Shown piece after piece: positions 4,837-12,105 of a stretch of 23,372 nucleotides of DNA (positions are counted from its first letter, which is position 1; every line of letters starts with the position of its first letter). The stretch spans positions 1-23,372 of IMG/VR virus record IMGVR_UViG_3300000224_000013; one strand, 5' to 3'. Source of the stretch: a virus. A program made the position numbers and the translations under genes. The notes beneath the pieces are model-generated. The model saw only the letters and a list, made by a program, of their open reading frames with translations, made no database searches and was not told the origin of the DNA.

Positions 4837-6408
4837 ATGAGTGACAATAGTAATCTACCGTGTCCTTTTGTGTCGTGCGGCTCCTCAGATGCCTTTAGTT
4901 TTAATAGCAATGGCTATGGTAAGTGCCACTCGTGCAATACAAACTATCCATCTCGTGCAAAGACTTTTGATTGGGCCAGAGAGGAATACCCTACAATAGA
5001 AAGAGACAAACCTAAGTTTACTCCTAAAGCTATTGAGCCTTTTGTTGTGGTAGACCCCAGCAGTGGAAAGTATGAAAGTATGCGGGGTATTGATGAAGCA
5101 ATAATGACGCAATACAACGTACTAACTTTTCCAGATCGTCAGGAGTATGTGTACCCCAGCGGGGGAATTAAAGTCCGTAAGTTGCCAGACAAGGCTTTCT
5201 TTGCTAAGTCTGGGTTTAAGGCTGATGAACTGTTTGGGATGAACTTATTTACCGCTGGTTGCAGTAAGATGATAACTATCACTGAGGGTGAGTTAGATGC
5301 TCTTTCGGTGTATCAAATGGTTCAGAGTAAGTTCCCTACGCCTGTGGTGTCGTTGCCTTCTGCTACGCCCTCTAGGAAGCTGTGGGAGAATTGTGCGGAT
5401 TGGCTAAACAGTTTCGAAAAGATTGTCTTATCCGTAGATAACGATGACGCAGGTAACGCACTCGCAGACAGCGTTGCTAAGATGTTTCCTAATAAGGTCT
5501 ATCGTGTTGACCACAGACCTTACAAGGACGCTAACGAGTTCTTACAGGCGGGTAAGGGGGGTGACTTCAAGGGGGCTTGGTGGGCAGCTAAGAAGTACAC
5601 ACCTGAGAATGTTCTAAATGGTGTAGATGATTTCTTGTCGTTATATCAGAACGCACCAGAGCATGAATACGTGCCTACAGGGATTGAAGCACTAGACGCT
5701 AAAATATTGGGTCTAATGCAAGCGCACTTCACAGTGATTAAAGCACCCACTGGGATAGGCAAGACGGAGATTATGAGGTACTTGGAATACAACATGCTGC
5801 AACGTAAAGTGCCAATCGCTGCAATGCACGTAGAGGAAACCAAGCTACGCTCCCTGCTTGGTCTTGTATCTTATGAGTGTAATGACAACCTGACACGCAG
5901 GGATTTGATTGAACAGAAGGGGGCAAACGAACAAGTGGTTTCTGCCATTGAGAGTCTCAACAAAGACGAACTTTATTACCAGTTCTTCATGGGTGATGGT
6001 CAAGGTTCTGATGAGTTGTGCGACCAGATCAGATACTTCAGTCAAGCCTGTGGTTGTAAGTTTGTATTCTTTGAGCCTATCCAAGACGTAGTAGTAGGAT
6101 CATCTGCGGAAAGTAAGGAGGAAATGCTTGCTGATCTATCTATTCGACTATCTAAGTTGGCAGCAGAACTTAATGTGGGTATCGTTACTATCGCCCACAC
6201 TAATGATGATGGAGACCCGAAGTACTGCAAGATGATTGGACAACGAGCTTCTGTCGTTATTGACTTATCACGGGAGAAAGAAGCAGATAACTTAGAAGAA
6301 CGGAACACGACACACATCCGCGTTGAGAAGAACCGACCATGCTCAGAAGAGGGCAATGCAGGTACAATGCGTTTTAACTTAGATACGTTTACATTAAGGG
6401 AAGTATGA
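4837..6408 (+). CDS. T7 gp4-like primase-helicase
   Basis: The 523-residue product has all three parts of T7-type primase-helicase. An N-terminal zinc ribbon uses C9, C14, C30 and C33. A TOPRIM primase core has ITITEGELDAL (E150) and SVDNDDAG (D201, D203). The C-terminal RecA/DnaB-like helicase has Walker A APTGIGKT (303-310) and a later IAHTNDDGDPK segment. It unwinds duplex DNA 5' to 3' on the lagging strand and makes RNA primers for the phage polymerase. Length is close to T7 gp4 (566 aa). It starts at ATG 4837 after AAAGAAAGATAAAT, a weak Shine-Dalgarno, downstream of the promoter and repeats at 4644-4821. It contains one CAGTGGAAA (5061-5069) and one GGGGAATTA form (5153-5172) of the dispersed motif. 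Confidence 0.93.
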   Translation: MSDNSNLPCPFVSCGSSDAFSFNSNGYGKCHSCNTNYPSRAKTFDWAREEYPTIERDKPKFTPKAIEPFVVVDPSSGKYESMRGIDEAIMTQYNVLTFPDRQEYVYPSGGIKVRKLPDKAFFAKSGFKADELFGMNLFTAGCSKMITITEGELDALSVYQMVQSKFPTPVVSLPSATPSRKLWENCADWLNSFEKIVLSVDNDDAGNALADSVAKMFPNKVYRVDHRPYKDANEFLQAGKGGDFKGAWWAAKKYTPENVLNGVDDFLSLYQNAPEHEYVPTGIEALDAKILGLMQAHFTVIKAPTGIGKTEIMRYLEYNMLQRKVPIAAMHVEETKLRSLLGLVSYECNDNLTRRDLIEQKGANEQVVSAIESLNKDELYYQFFMGDGQGSDELCDQIRYFSQACGCKFVFFEPIQDVVVGSSAESKEEMLADLSIRLSKLAAELNVGIVTIAHTNDDGDPKYCKMIGQRASVVIDLSREKEADNLEERNTTHIRVEKNRPCSEEGNAGTMRFNLDTFTLREV

Positions 6409-6409
6409 T

Positions 6410-6685
6410 ATGACACTTACACAAAAGTTTGATGATTGGGACGAAGAAAACCCAGAGGTTTATGAGCTTTTCTGTAGATTCTCCCTGCAAGCCGCCGAAA
6501 AGGGACACAAAAGGCTGTCGGCTTGGATGATCGTTAATCGTATCCGATGGGAGACAAAGGTTGTTACTACTGGTAATGACTACAAGGTTAGTAACGATTT
6601 TATTGCCTTATACGCAAGAAAGTTTATGAAAGATTATCCACAACACGCAGGGTTCTTCTTAATCAAAACAATGAAAAGAGCATAA
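6410..6685 (+). CDS. Conserved-looking phage protein of unknown function (91 aa)
   Basis: ATG at 6410 lies two bases after the primase-helicase stop. The product has FDDWDEENPEVYELFCRF at its N-terminus, a central helix and SAWMIVNRIRW, then YKVSNDFIALYARKFMKDYP. I recall similar short proteins in many phages and prophages (pattern NPxVY..F....G...S...IxxRIRW...YKxxN...YYAR.F...YP), where the function is unknown. Its place between primase-helicase and polymerase suggests a replication or recombination accessory role. The aromatic and basic residues would suit nucleic acid binding, but no motif proves it. Confidence 0.75.
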   Translation: MTLTQKFDDWDEENPEVYELFCRFSLQAAEKGHKRLSAWMIVNRIRWETKVVTTGNDYKVSNDFIALYARKFMKDYPQHAGFFLIKTMKRA

Positions 6686-6687
6686 CA

Positions 6688-8535
6688 ATGACAACAGTAT
6701 TCGACATTGAAACAGACGGTCTATTGGATGAGTTGACCAAAATTCATGTCATGTCTTGGTCTAACGACATGGGTGAAGTAAAGCACACGCATGACTATGA
6801 CGAGATGCGCTATGTATTGCTTAACAGTGAAACACTCGTAGGTCACAACATTATCCGCTTCGACATCCCCGCAGTGGAACGTGTGCTGGGCATCAAGGTT
6901 ACATCACGTTTGGTAGACACCTTGGCCCTGTCTTGGTATCTCAACCACGGACGTATGAAGCATGGGCTTGAGGGCTACGGATTGGACTATGGGGTTCCTA
7001 AACCTGTCATTAAGGACTGGAACACCCTGACGCCTCAAGAGTATGCTCACAGGTGCGATGAGGACGTTAAGATCAACAACCGTCTATGGCGTGACTTAGA
7101 CCTTAAGCTAAACAAACTATACAAAGACACACCAGAAGACAAAGACCGTCTGATTGATTATCTGTCGTTCAAGTTAGACTGCGCCAGAGAGCAGGAAGAG
7201 CTACAGTGGAAATTAGACGTACCAAAAGCACAAGCAGCCTACGATGAGATTAGCCGCCTCAAAGAGGATAAGGTTGAGCAACTAGCAGAGGCTATGCCTA
7301 AGCGTATCCTAGAGCGTATGGCGGCTCGACCAAAGGTTATGCACAAGAAAGACGGAGAGCTGTCATCACACGGTGAGAAGTGGGTGGCTCTCTGCAAGGA
7401 GTACAAGCAGTCTGTCACTACGATAGGCTTCAAGGTAAAGACAGGTGAGGAACGCGGCAACCCTAACTCTAACGATCAGGTTAAGGACTGGCTGCGGTCT
7501 TTAGGTTGGGAGCCTCGTACATTTAAATTCGTAAGGGATAAGAAAAGTGGAGACACAAGACAAATCGAACAAGTACGAAAAGATGGAGACCTATGCCAGA
7601 GCGTTCGTGATCTTTCTTCTGTTGATGCTGCTGTTGACATCCTTGATGGTCTCACTGTTCTTACTCACAGGGCTGGCATCTTAAAGAGCTTCCTTGAGGG
7701 CCAAAAGGATGGATACCTACAGGCTAGTGTAGCAGGGCTTACGAATACGTTCCGCTTCAAACACTTCAAGCCACTGGTGAACCTACCTAGCGTAGACAAG
7801 CCCTATGGTGATGTGATCCGTGGATGCCTGATTGCACCAGAAGGTTATGTGCTATGCGGTGCTGATATGACATCACTGGAGGATACGACAAAGCGTCACT
7901 ACATGAAGCCACTAGACCCTGACTATGTGCAGGAGATGAGCCGTGAAGGTTTTGACCCTCACTTGGACTTGGCACTACACGCTGGTGTTATTACCCAACA
8001 GGACATCGATAAGCACAACTCAGGGGAACGGTCCCTCAAGGAGTTGCGTAAGAACTACAAGGTTGTTAACTACAGCGCCACGTATGGCATTAGGGCAGCA
8101 GCACTTGCGCGAGGTACTGGCATGACGCAGAAAGAGGCTAAGACCCTCTTAGATGCCTTCTGGTCCCGTAACTGGGCTATTGAGAAGGTAGCTAGTGGGG
8201 CTACGACGAAGGAAGTGCTAGAGGGTATGTGGCTTAAGAACCCAGTGTCAGGTTTCTGGCATAGCCTACGAAGTGACAAAGATCGTTTCAGTACGCTAAA
8301 TCAAAGCACTGGAGTATTCTGTTTTGATACATGGGTTCAACTGTGTCGTGAGAACGGAATTAAGTGTGTCGGGCAGTTCCACGATGAGGTGATTGCTCTA
8401 GTCAAGAAAGGAGATGAAGGACATGTAGAAAGTATCATGTACGATGCCGCTATGAAGTTGAATCAAAAGTTAAAACTTAATGTTCCACTAGGCACAGATG
8501 TGCAGTTCGGCAACACTTATGCCGATATTCACTAA
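6688..8535 (+). CDS. Family A DNA polymerase (T7 gp5-like) with 3'-5' exonuclease
   Basis: The 615-residue product has an N-terminal DnaQ-like proofreading domain (FDIETDG with D6 and E8; LVGHNIIRFDIP at 50-61; CDEDVKIN at 123-130) and a C-terminal polymerase domain. Motif A is CGADMTSLED (D393). The O-helix is R454-xxx-K458-xxx-Y462-xxx-Y466-G467. Motif C is QFHDEV with H565-D566-E567. The residue equivalent to E. coli Pol I 762 is Tyr (Y462), as in T7; in viral metagenome studies Tyr or Phe here is associated with virulent phages. T7 gp5 has 704 residues, so this is a compact version. It has its own promoter-bearing gap after it and lies two genes downstream of primase-helicase. CAGTGGAAA copies of the dispersed motif lie at 6872 (one mismatch) and 7204. 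Confidence 0.95.
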   Translation: MTTVFDIETDGLLDELTKIHVMSWSNDMGEVKHTHDYDEMRYVLLNSETLVGHNIIRFDIPAVERVLGIKVTSRLVDTLALSWYLNHGRMKHGLEGYGLDYGVPKPVIKDWNTLTPQEYAHRCDEDVKINNRLWRDLDLKLNKLYKDTPEDKDRLIDYLSFKLDCAREQEELQWKLDVPKAQAAYDEISRLKEDKVEQLAEAMPKRILERMAARPKVMHKKDGELSSHGEKWVALCKEYKQSVTTIGFKVKTGEERGNPNSNDQVKDWLRSLGWEPRTFKFVRDKKSGDTRQIEQVRKDGDLCQSVRDLSSVDAAVDILDGLTVLTHRAGILKSFLEGQKDGYLQASVAGLTNTFRFKHFKPLVNLPSVDKPYGDVIRGCLIAPEGYVLCGADMTSLEDTTKRHYMKPLDPDYVQEMSREGFDPHLDLALHAGVITQQDIDKHNSGERSLKELRKNYKVVNYSATYGIRAAALARGTGMTQKEAKTLLDAFWSRNWAIEKVASGATTKEVLEGMWLKNPVSGFWHSLRSDKDRFSTLNQSTGVFCFDTWVQLCRENGIKCVGQFHDEVIALVKKGDEGHVESIMYDAAMKLNQKLKLNVPLGTDVQFGNTYADIH

Positions 8536-8549
8536 ATTAAACAGTTTGG

Positions 8550-8577
8550 TTGTTAAAAAGCCAAAAAGGTCTATATA
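8550..8577 (+). promoter_or_regulatory. Promoter copy 2 (TTGTTA-N16-TATATA)
   Basis: TTGTTA at 8550-8555, a 16-bp spacer ending AAAAAGGTC, and TATATA at 8572-8577 reproduce the element at 4644-4671. It lies in the 77-bp gap between the polymerase stop and the ssDNA-binding protein start at 8613, so a transcript would have a short leader. The match over the last 15 bp is exact, although the flanks differ. Confidence 0.7.
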
Positions 8578-8612
8578 GTATAGTACAAACCCCGACAAAA
8601 AGGAAGATTACA

Positions 8613-9125
8613 ATGGGTAAAACAGTAGTAGTAGAGTGCGAACTTGAGTGGGCAAAGTTGCGGGAAGATGACCGTGACATGGGACCACGAGACGGTTCTG
8701 AAATGGCGATCAACATGGAAGCAAAGCAAGGTGTCTATGTCGTAAACCTAATGCTTACTGAGGAGAGTAAGGCTAAGATGATTGCTGATGGTGTGCCTAA
8801 CAAGGGTCTACAGGCTCAGTTGTTTAAGCAAACCAAAGAGGGTCGTCTGTACTACAAGGCAACTCGACCCCACTTTAACCCTAAGTTCCGTAACATGGAA
8901 ACGAATGAGCAAGGTGTGACTATTGGAGAACCTGCAATGTTTAAGCAGGTCGGTGAAGATCACGTCCCTTGGGACTGGGAAGTTGATGGACTAATTGGTA
9001 ACGGCTCGAAGGCTATCGTAAAGCTAGACGTTTGGGAAGGTAAGATCACGCAACTAGAGAAAGTGTCTATCACTAACCATGTCGTTTATGAGGGTAAAGA
9101 TTCAGATGATCGGAGTGTCTTCTAA
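8613..9125 (+). CDS. Putative single-stranded DNA-binding protein (T7 gp2.5-like role)
   Basis: I chose ATG at 8613 because AAAAAGGAAGATTACA precedes it; the open frame above it overlaps promoter copy 2. The 170-residue product is acidic and beta-rich, with basic-aromatic stretches (GRLYYKATRPHFNPKFRNM) and a C-terminus GKDSDDRSVF, an acidic tail ending in Phe. T7 gp2.5 also ends in an acidic tail with a terminal Phe that contacts the polymerase and helicase. Similarity to gp2.5 is by architecture and position between polymerase and exonuclease rather than clear sequence identity. It has its own promoter, which suits a protein needed in quantity. Its first 17 coding bases are identical to those of the gene at 11326. 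Confidence 0.65.
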   Translation: MGKTVVVECELEWAKLREDDRDMGPRDGSEMAINMEAKQGVYVVNLMLTEESKAKMIADGVPNKGLQAQLFKQTKEGRLYYKATRPHFNPKFRNMETNEQGVTIGEPAMFKQVGEDHVPWDWEVDGLIGNGSKAIVKLDVWEGKITQLEKVSITNHVVYEGKDSDDRSVF

Positions 9126-9325
9126 TGCAAGTATCTATTACTTTTACAACAGACTGTGAAGAGGATGGTTTCGACGGTAGTACAACAGTAGTACGTGGAA
9201 ACGTTGATGATCTGTACAGTCTAGGCCAAGCTTTCGCAGATGCAGCACGAGCAGGGGGGTTCCCCTACGTAGAAGATGTTGGCTTCGAGAAAGGTGACGG
9301 AACAGTGGTCTTTGGTGGGCTGTAA
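9125..9325 (+). CDS. Hypothetical acidic protein (66 aa)
   Basis: ATG at 9125 shares one base with the preceding stop, and its stop region shares one base with the exonuclease ATG, so three genes are coupled in a row. The product begins MQVSITFTTDCEEDGFDG and is acidic, with beta strands followed by a helix (YSLGQAFADAARAGGF) and a final strand pair. I recognise no family. Its position suggests an accessory replication factor, which is inference. Confidence 0.7.
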   Translation: MQVSITFTTDCEEDGFDGSTTVVRGNVDDLYSLGQAFADAARAGGFPYVEDVGFEKGDGTVVFGGL

Positions 9326-10113
9326 TGGAGATCGGCAAGGTTTTAATTGATGGAGACATCGTAGCCTATGCAGCAGCGGCCTCTCTGGAAAAGGATTACT
9401 TCAGAGAGGTCGATACCACCTTAAAATTGTACAAATACAAACAAGATTGTTACGAAGAGTTTGTAAAAGGTTACAAGTTTTGGGCGGCAGATAAAACTAG
9501 CCTAGAACCTCATATAGACAAAGGTATGAAGTTTATAATCGACAAGACAGTTAGGTTTCCTGAAGACGGTTTGTATCAGGTTTACTTAACTGGCTCTACT
9601 AACTTCCGCTACGAAGTTGCCAAGTCTCATCCCTATAAGGGGTTAAGAAAGTTAACACCCAAACCAGTAGATTTACCAAAGGCAAGAGCCTACATGGTAG
9701 AAAAGTATGGGGCTATCATTAGTGAAGGAGAAGAAGCAGATGACCTGATTGCAATAGAGGCAACTAGATGTGGTCCTACAACGATTGTCGCTTCTATAGA
9801 CAAGGATATGTTGCAAATACCATGCAGGCACTTCAACATTAACAAGGGTAGCTGGACTACAGTTACTGAAGAAACTGGTCTTAAGTTCTTTTATACCCAA
9901 TTGTTAACTGGAGATGCTGCTGACAACATCAAGGGTGTACACGGTATTGGCCCCAAGACAGCACAAAAGTTGTTAGCTGATCTTAATACTGAGGAGGAGT
10001 TCTGGGACGTTTGTGTTGAAAAGTACAAGGGTGATATTCAAAGGGTGGTGGAAAATGCCAGATTACTTTGGCTTAGACGGGAAGTAGGTGAGATGTGGAT
10101 ACCTCCAAAATAA
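9325..10113 (+). CDS. 5'-3' exonuclease (FEN-like, T7 gp6 role)
   Basis: The 262-residue product has the acidic metal-binding clusters of 5' nucleases: LIDGDIVAY (D9, D11), EGEEADDLI (E137, D139, D140) and SIDKDM (D159, D161). These are followed by LTGDAADNIKG (D197, D200) and the helix-hairpin-helix GVHGIGPKTAQKLL at about 204-217. Enzymes of this type remove RNA primers and resect 5' ends for recombination and, in T7, for host DNA breakdown. It begins at ATG 9325, overlapping the previous gene by one base, and overlaps the next gene by 19 nt. It completes a T7-like set with primase-helicase, polymerase, ssDNA-binding protein and endonuclease I. Confidence 0.92.
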   Translation: MEIGKVLIDGDIVAYAAAASLEKDYFREVDTTLKLYKYKQDCYEEFVKGYKFWAADKTSLEPHIDKGMKFIIDKTVRFPEDGLYQVYLTGSTNFRYEVAKSHPYKGLRKLTPKPVDLPKARAYMVEKYGAIISEGEEADDLIAIEATRCGPTTIVASIDKDMLQIPCRHFNINKGSWTTVTEETGLKFFYTQLLTGDAADNIKGVHGIGPKTAQKLLADLNTEEEFWDVCVEKYKGDIQRVVENARLLWLRREVGEMWIPPK

Positions 10114-10856
10114 AAGACAAGCACATTGCCGTATGGTTCTCTTGTGGGGCAGCTTCATCCGTAGCGGCTAAGTTAACCTTAGATTTATATGGTAAGGACA
10201 ATAAAGTAAGTATAATCAACAATCCCATTAAAGAGGAGCATCCAGACAATCAAAGGTTCTTAAAGGATGTTGAGGTTTGGTTAGACTTTCCTATTGAGTT
10301 TGCCGTTAGGTCTAAGTACCCCGATCAATCCTGTGAAGAAGTTTGGGCTGACCGTAAGTTTATGTCTGGTCCTATGGGCGCTCCGTGTACCTTAGAGCTT
10401 AAAAAGAAGGCACGGCAAGAATGGGAGAAAGTTAACAAACCTGATTATACTGTACTGGGATTTACTGCTGAGGAAGTTAAACGTGCAGATCGTTTTAGGT
10501 TAACTGAACGTGATACACTCCTAACACCCTTAATTGACGTAGGGTTTACCAAAGAGGATTGCTTTCGTGTTCTTCAAGGTGATGGCATAACACTGCCTCT
10601 CATTTACACTTTGGGTTACCCTAACGCTAATTGCATTGGTTGTGTTAAGGCTAGTTCAGCTACTTATTGGAACTTAGTTAGAGAGACCTTCCCAGAGGTC
10701 TTTTTGTCTAGAGAGAAGCAGTCAACTGAGATAGGCGCAAAGTTAGCCTACTATAAAGGAGAGAGAGTAATGCTAAAAGACTTACCGCCTGATGCAAAAG
10801 GTCATAAGTTAAAAGACTACGACTTTGAGTGTGGTATCTTCTGTGAAGAAAAGTAG
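10095..10856 (+). CDS. PAPS-reductase-like adenine nucleotide alpha hydrolase
   Basis: The frame has no suitable ATG; GTG at 10095, with TAGGTGAG upstream inside the exonuclease gene, is the likely start. The 253-residue product has a PP-loop FSCGAASSV at 15-23, PMGAPCTLELKKKAR near the middle, CIGCVKAS and a C-terminal FECGIFC. PAPS reductases have a PP-loop and a conserved C-terminal ECG(L)H whose cysteine is catalytic; here C246 sits in ECGIF. Family members reduce PAPS or APS, but relatives such as DndC and tRNA thiolases activate other substrates, and phage versions have no proven role. Placement inside a DNA-metabolism operon points to nucleic acid modification rather than sulfate assimilation. 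That is inference. Confidence 0.8.
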   Translation: MDTSKIKDKHIAVWFSCGAASSVAAKLTLDLYGKDNKVSIINNPIKEEHPDNQRFLKDVEVWLDFPIEFAVRSKYPDQSCEEVWADRKFMSGPMGAPCTLELKKKARQEWEKVNKPDYTVLGFTAEEVKRADRFRLTERDTLLTPLIDVGFTKEDCFRVLQGDGITLPLIYTLGYPNANCIGCVKASSATYWNLVRETFPEVFLSREKQSTEIGAKLAYYKGERVMLKDLPPDAKGHKLKDYDFECGIFCEEK

Positions 10857-11238
10857 TGAGCGCAGACGGCATGCTATAAAGAATGGCTACCGATCAGGGC
10901 TTGAAGATGACATATCTGTTGACTTGAAGGGAAGGGGTGTGATTTTCGAGTACGAGACCATGAAGATTAAGTGGGTCTTAAACGAGAACAAGAGTTATAC
11001 CCCAGACTTCATCTTACCAAATGGTGTTATCATTGAGTCAAAGGGACGGTTTGTAGCCGCTGACAGAAAGAAACACTTGAAGGTTAAGGAGCAACACCCC
11101 AAGTTAGACATACGATTCGTCTTTAGTAACTCTCGTGGTAAGATCAACAAAGGTTCTAAAACTACATACGGTGACTGGTGTGATAAGCACGGGTTCATCT
11201 ACTCAGACAAAAGGATACCCGACGAATGGTTGAAGTAG
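10843..11238 (+). CDS. T7-type endonuclease I (Holliday junction resolvase)
   Basis: The 131-residue product matches T7 gp3 along most of its length, including RSGLED, YTPDFILPNG, ESKG, DRKKHLKVKEQHPKLDIRFV and KHGF. The catalytic residues of T7 (E20, D55, E65, K67) correspond to E21, D55, E65 and K67 if translation begins at GTG 10843. That near-identical numbering supports this start over the in-frame TTG 10825 or GTG 10831, although none has a clear Shine-Dalgarno. The enzyme cuts four-way junctions and branched DNA as a domain-swapped dimer, resolving replication intermediates before packaging. It overlaps the PAPS-reductase-like gene by 14 nt. Confidence 0.93.
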   Translation: MKKSSERRRHAIKNGYRSGLEDDISVDLKGRGVIFEYETMKIKWVLNENKSYTPDFILPNGVIIESKGRFVAADRKKHLKVKEQHPKLDIRFVFSNSRGKINKGSKTTYGDWCDKHGFIYSDKRIPDEWLK

Positions 11239-11333
11239 TGGAAGCAATACAAAAGTTAAGTAAAGAGGAGCTACAGCGAGTAGACTTTGAAATCAGACTG
11301 GCTTTGATGGAGATGGAGGCAGAAAATGGGTAA
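11226..11333 (+). CDS. Tiny helical ORF (35 aa)
   Basis: ATG at 11226 lies inside the end of endonuclease I (13-nt overlap), and the frame ends TAA at 11331-11333, overlapping the next gene by 8 nt. A GTG at 11238 is an alternative start. The peptide (MVEVVEAIQKLSKEELQRVD...) is acidic and looks like one long amphipathic helix. It bridges an otherwise empty gap of about 90 bp, as expected of a gene in a tightly packed operon. There is no clear ribosome-binding site. Confidence 0.45.
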   Translation: MVEVVEAIQKLSKEELQRVDFEIRLALMEMEAENG

Positions 11334-12105
11334 AACAGTAGTGGTCTTTAGCTGCGCTCACGTAGACCCCTCAGTGGGAAATGAGCGTTTTAACTGGTTG
11401 GGTGAGTTCTTGTATGACCTCAAGCCTGATTATGTTGTTGACCTTGGGGATGGCGCTGATATGCGGTCATTAAATACATTTGACACTCGTTACCCAGAGG
11501 CAATCGTTAGCCAGAACTATGAGGCTGACATCGAACACTACAATGACGCGCAAGAGCGCCTACGGTGGAAGTTTCGTCACCACAAGCGAAAACGACCAAG
11601 TTTCTTTGGGTTTGAGGGGAACCATGAGCATAGAATTAAAAAAGCTATCAAGACAGACCCAAGACTTGAGGGATCAAAATACGGGATTTCCTTCGGGCAT
11701 CTTCAAACCAAAAGCTGGTTCGACGAGTACCACGAATACGAAAATGGCGCCCCCGCCATCTTTGATTACGATGGGGTATCTTATGCTCACTTCTTTAGTA
11801 GTGGTAACTTTGGGTCAGCTATGTCTGGTCTTCATCATGCTAACGGGCTACTCGCTCACCGCCACCACAGTTCTACTTGTGGTCACAGTCATAAACGTGA
11901 TCTTAAGTTTAAAGATTCTTCGCACCCTAACGGGACTATTGGCCTTGTCGCGGGCTGTTACAAAGGGGCAGAAGAAGGGTGGGCAGGGCAAGCCAATCGT
12001 GAGTGGTGGTCAGGTGTTGTAGTTAAGCGGGAGGTATCTAACGGTATGTATGAGCCGCAGTTTATCTCACAGGCGGCACTAAGGGGGATGTATGGGGAAA
12101 CGTAG
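11326..12105 (+). CDS. Calcineurin-like metallophosphoesterase
   Basis: The 259-residue product has the metallophosphoesterase motif series: SCAH at 9-12, DLGDGAD at 39-45 (GD 41-42), FEGNHEHR at 96-103 (GNHE 98-101), then GHSHK at 186-190. These residues bind the two metal ions in the family. The usual first motif is D-x-H; here the Asp position is Cys10, which may change metal binding. Substrate is unknown; phage relatives include phosphatases, 2',3'-cyclic phosphodiesterases and Mre11-like nucleases. AAAATGGGTAAA gives the start at 11326. The gene overlaps the methyltransferase by 14 nt. Dense His residues at 169-189 (LHHANGLLAHRHHSSTCGHSH) are typical of the third metal motif region. Confidence 0.85.
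   Translation: MGKTVVVFSCAHVDPSVGNERFNWLGEFLYDLKPDYVVDLGDGADMRSLNTFDTRYPEAIVSQNYEADIEHYNDAQERLRWKFRHHKRKRPSFFGFEGNHEHRIKKAIKTDPRLEGSKYGISFGHLQTKSWFDEYHEYENGAPAIFDYDGVSYAHFFSSGNFGSAMSGLHHANGLLAHRHHSSTCGHSHKRDLKFKDSSHPNGTIGLVAGCYKGAEEGWAGQANREWWSGVVVKREVSNGMYEPQFISQAALRGMYGET

Noticed and set aside
8550-8612. Extended N-terminus for the ssDNA-binding protein
   Set aside because: The extra codons coincide with promoter copy 2, while a strong Shine-Dalgarno precedes ATG 8613.
11480-12022. 180-codon + strand frame inside the metallophosphoesterase gene
   Set aside because: It is an out-of-phase shadow of a gene with clear catalytic motifs; no start signal.
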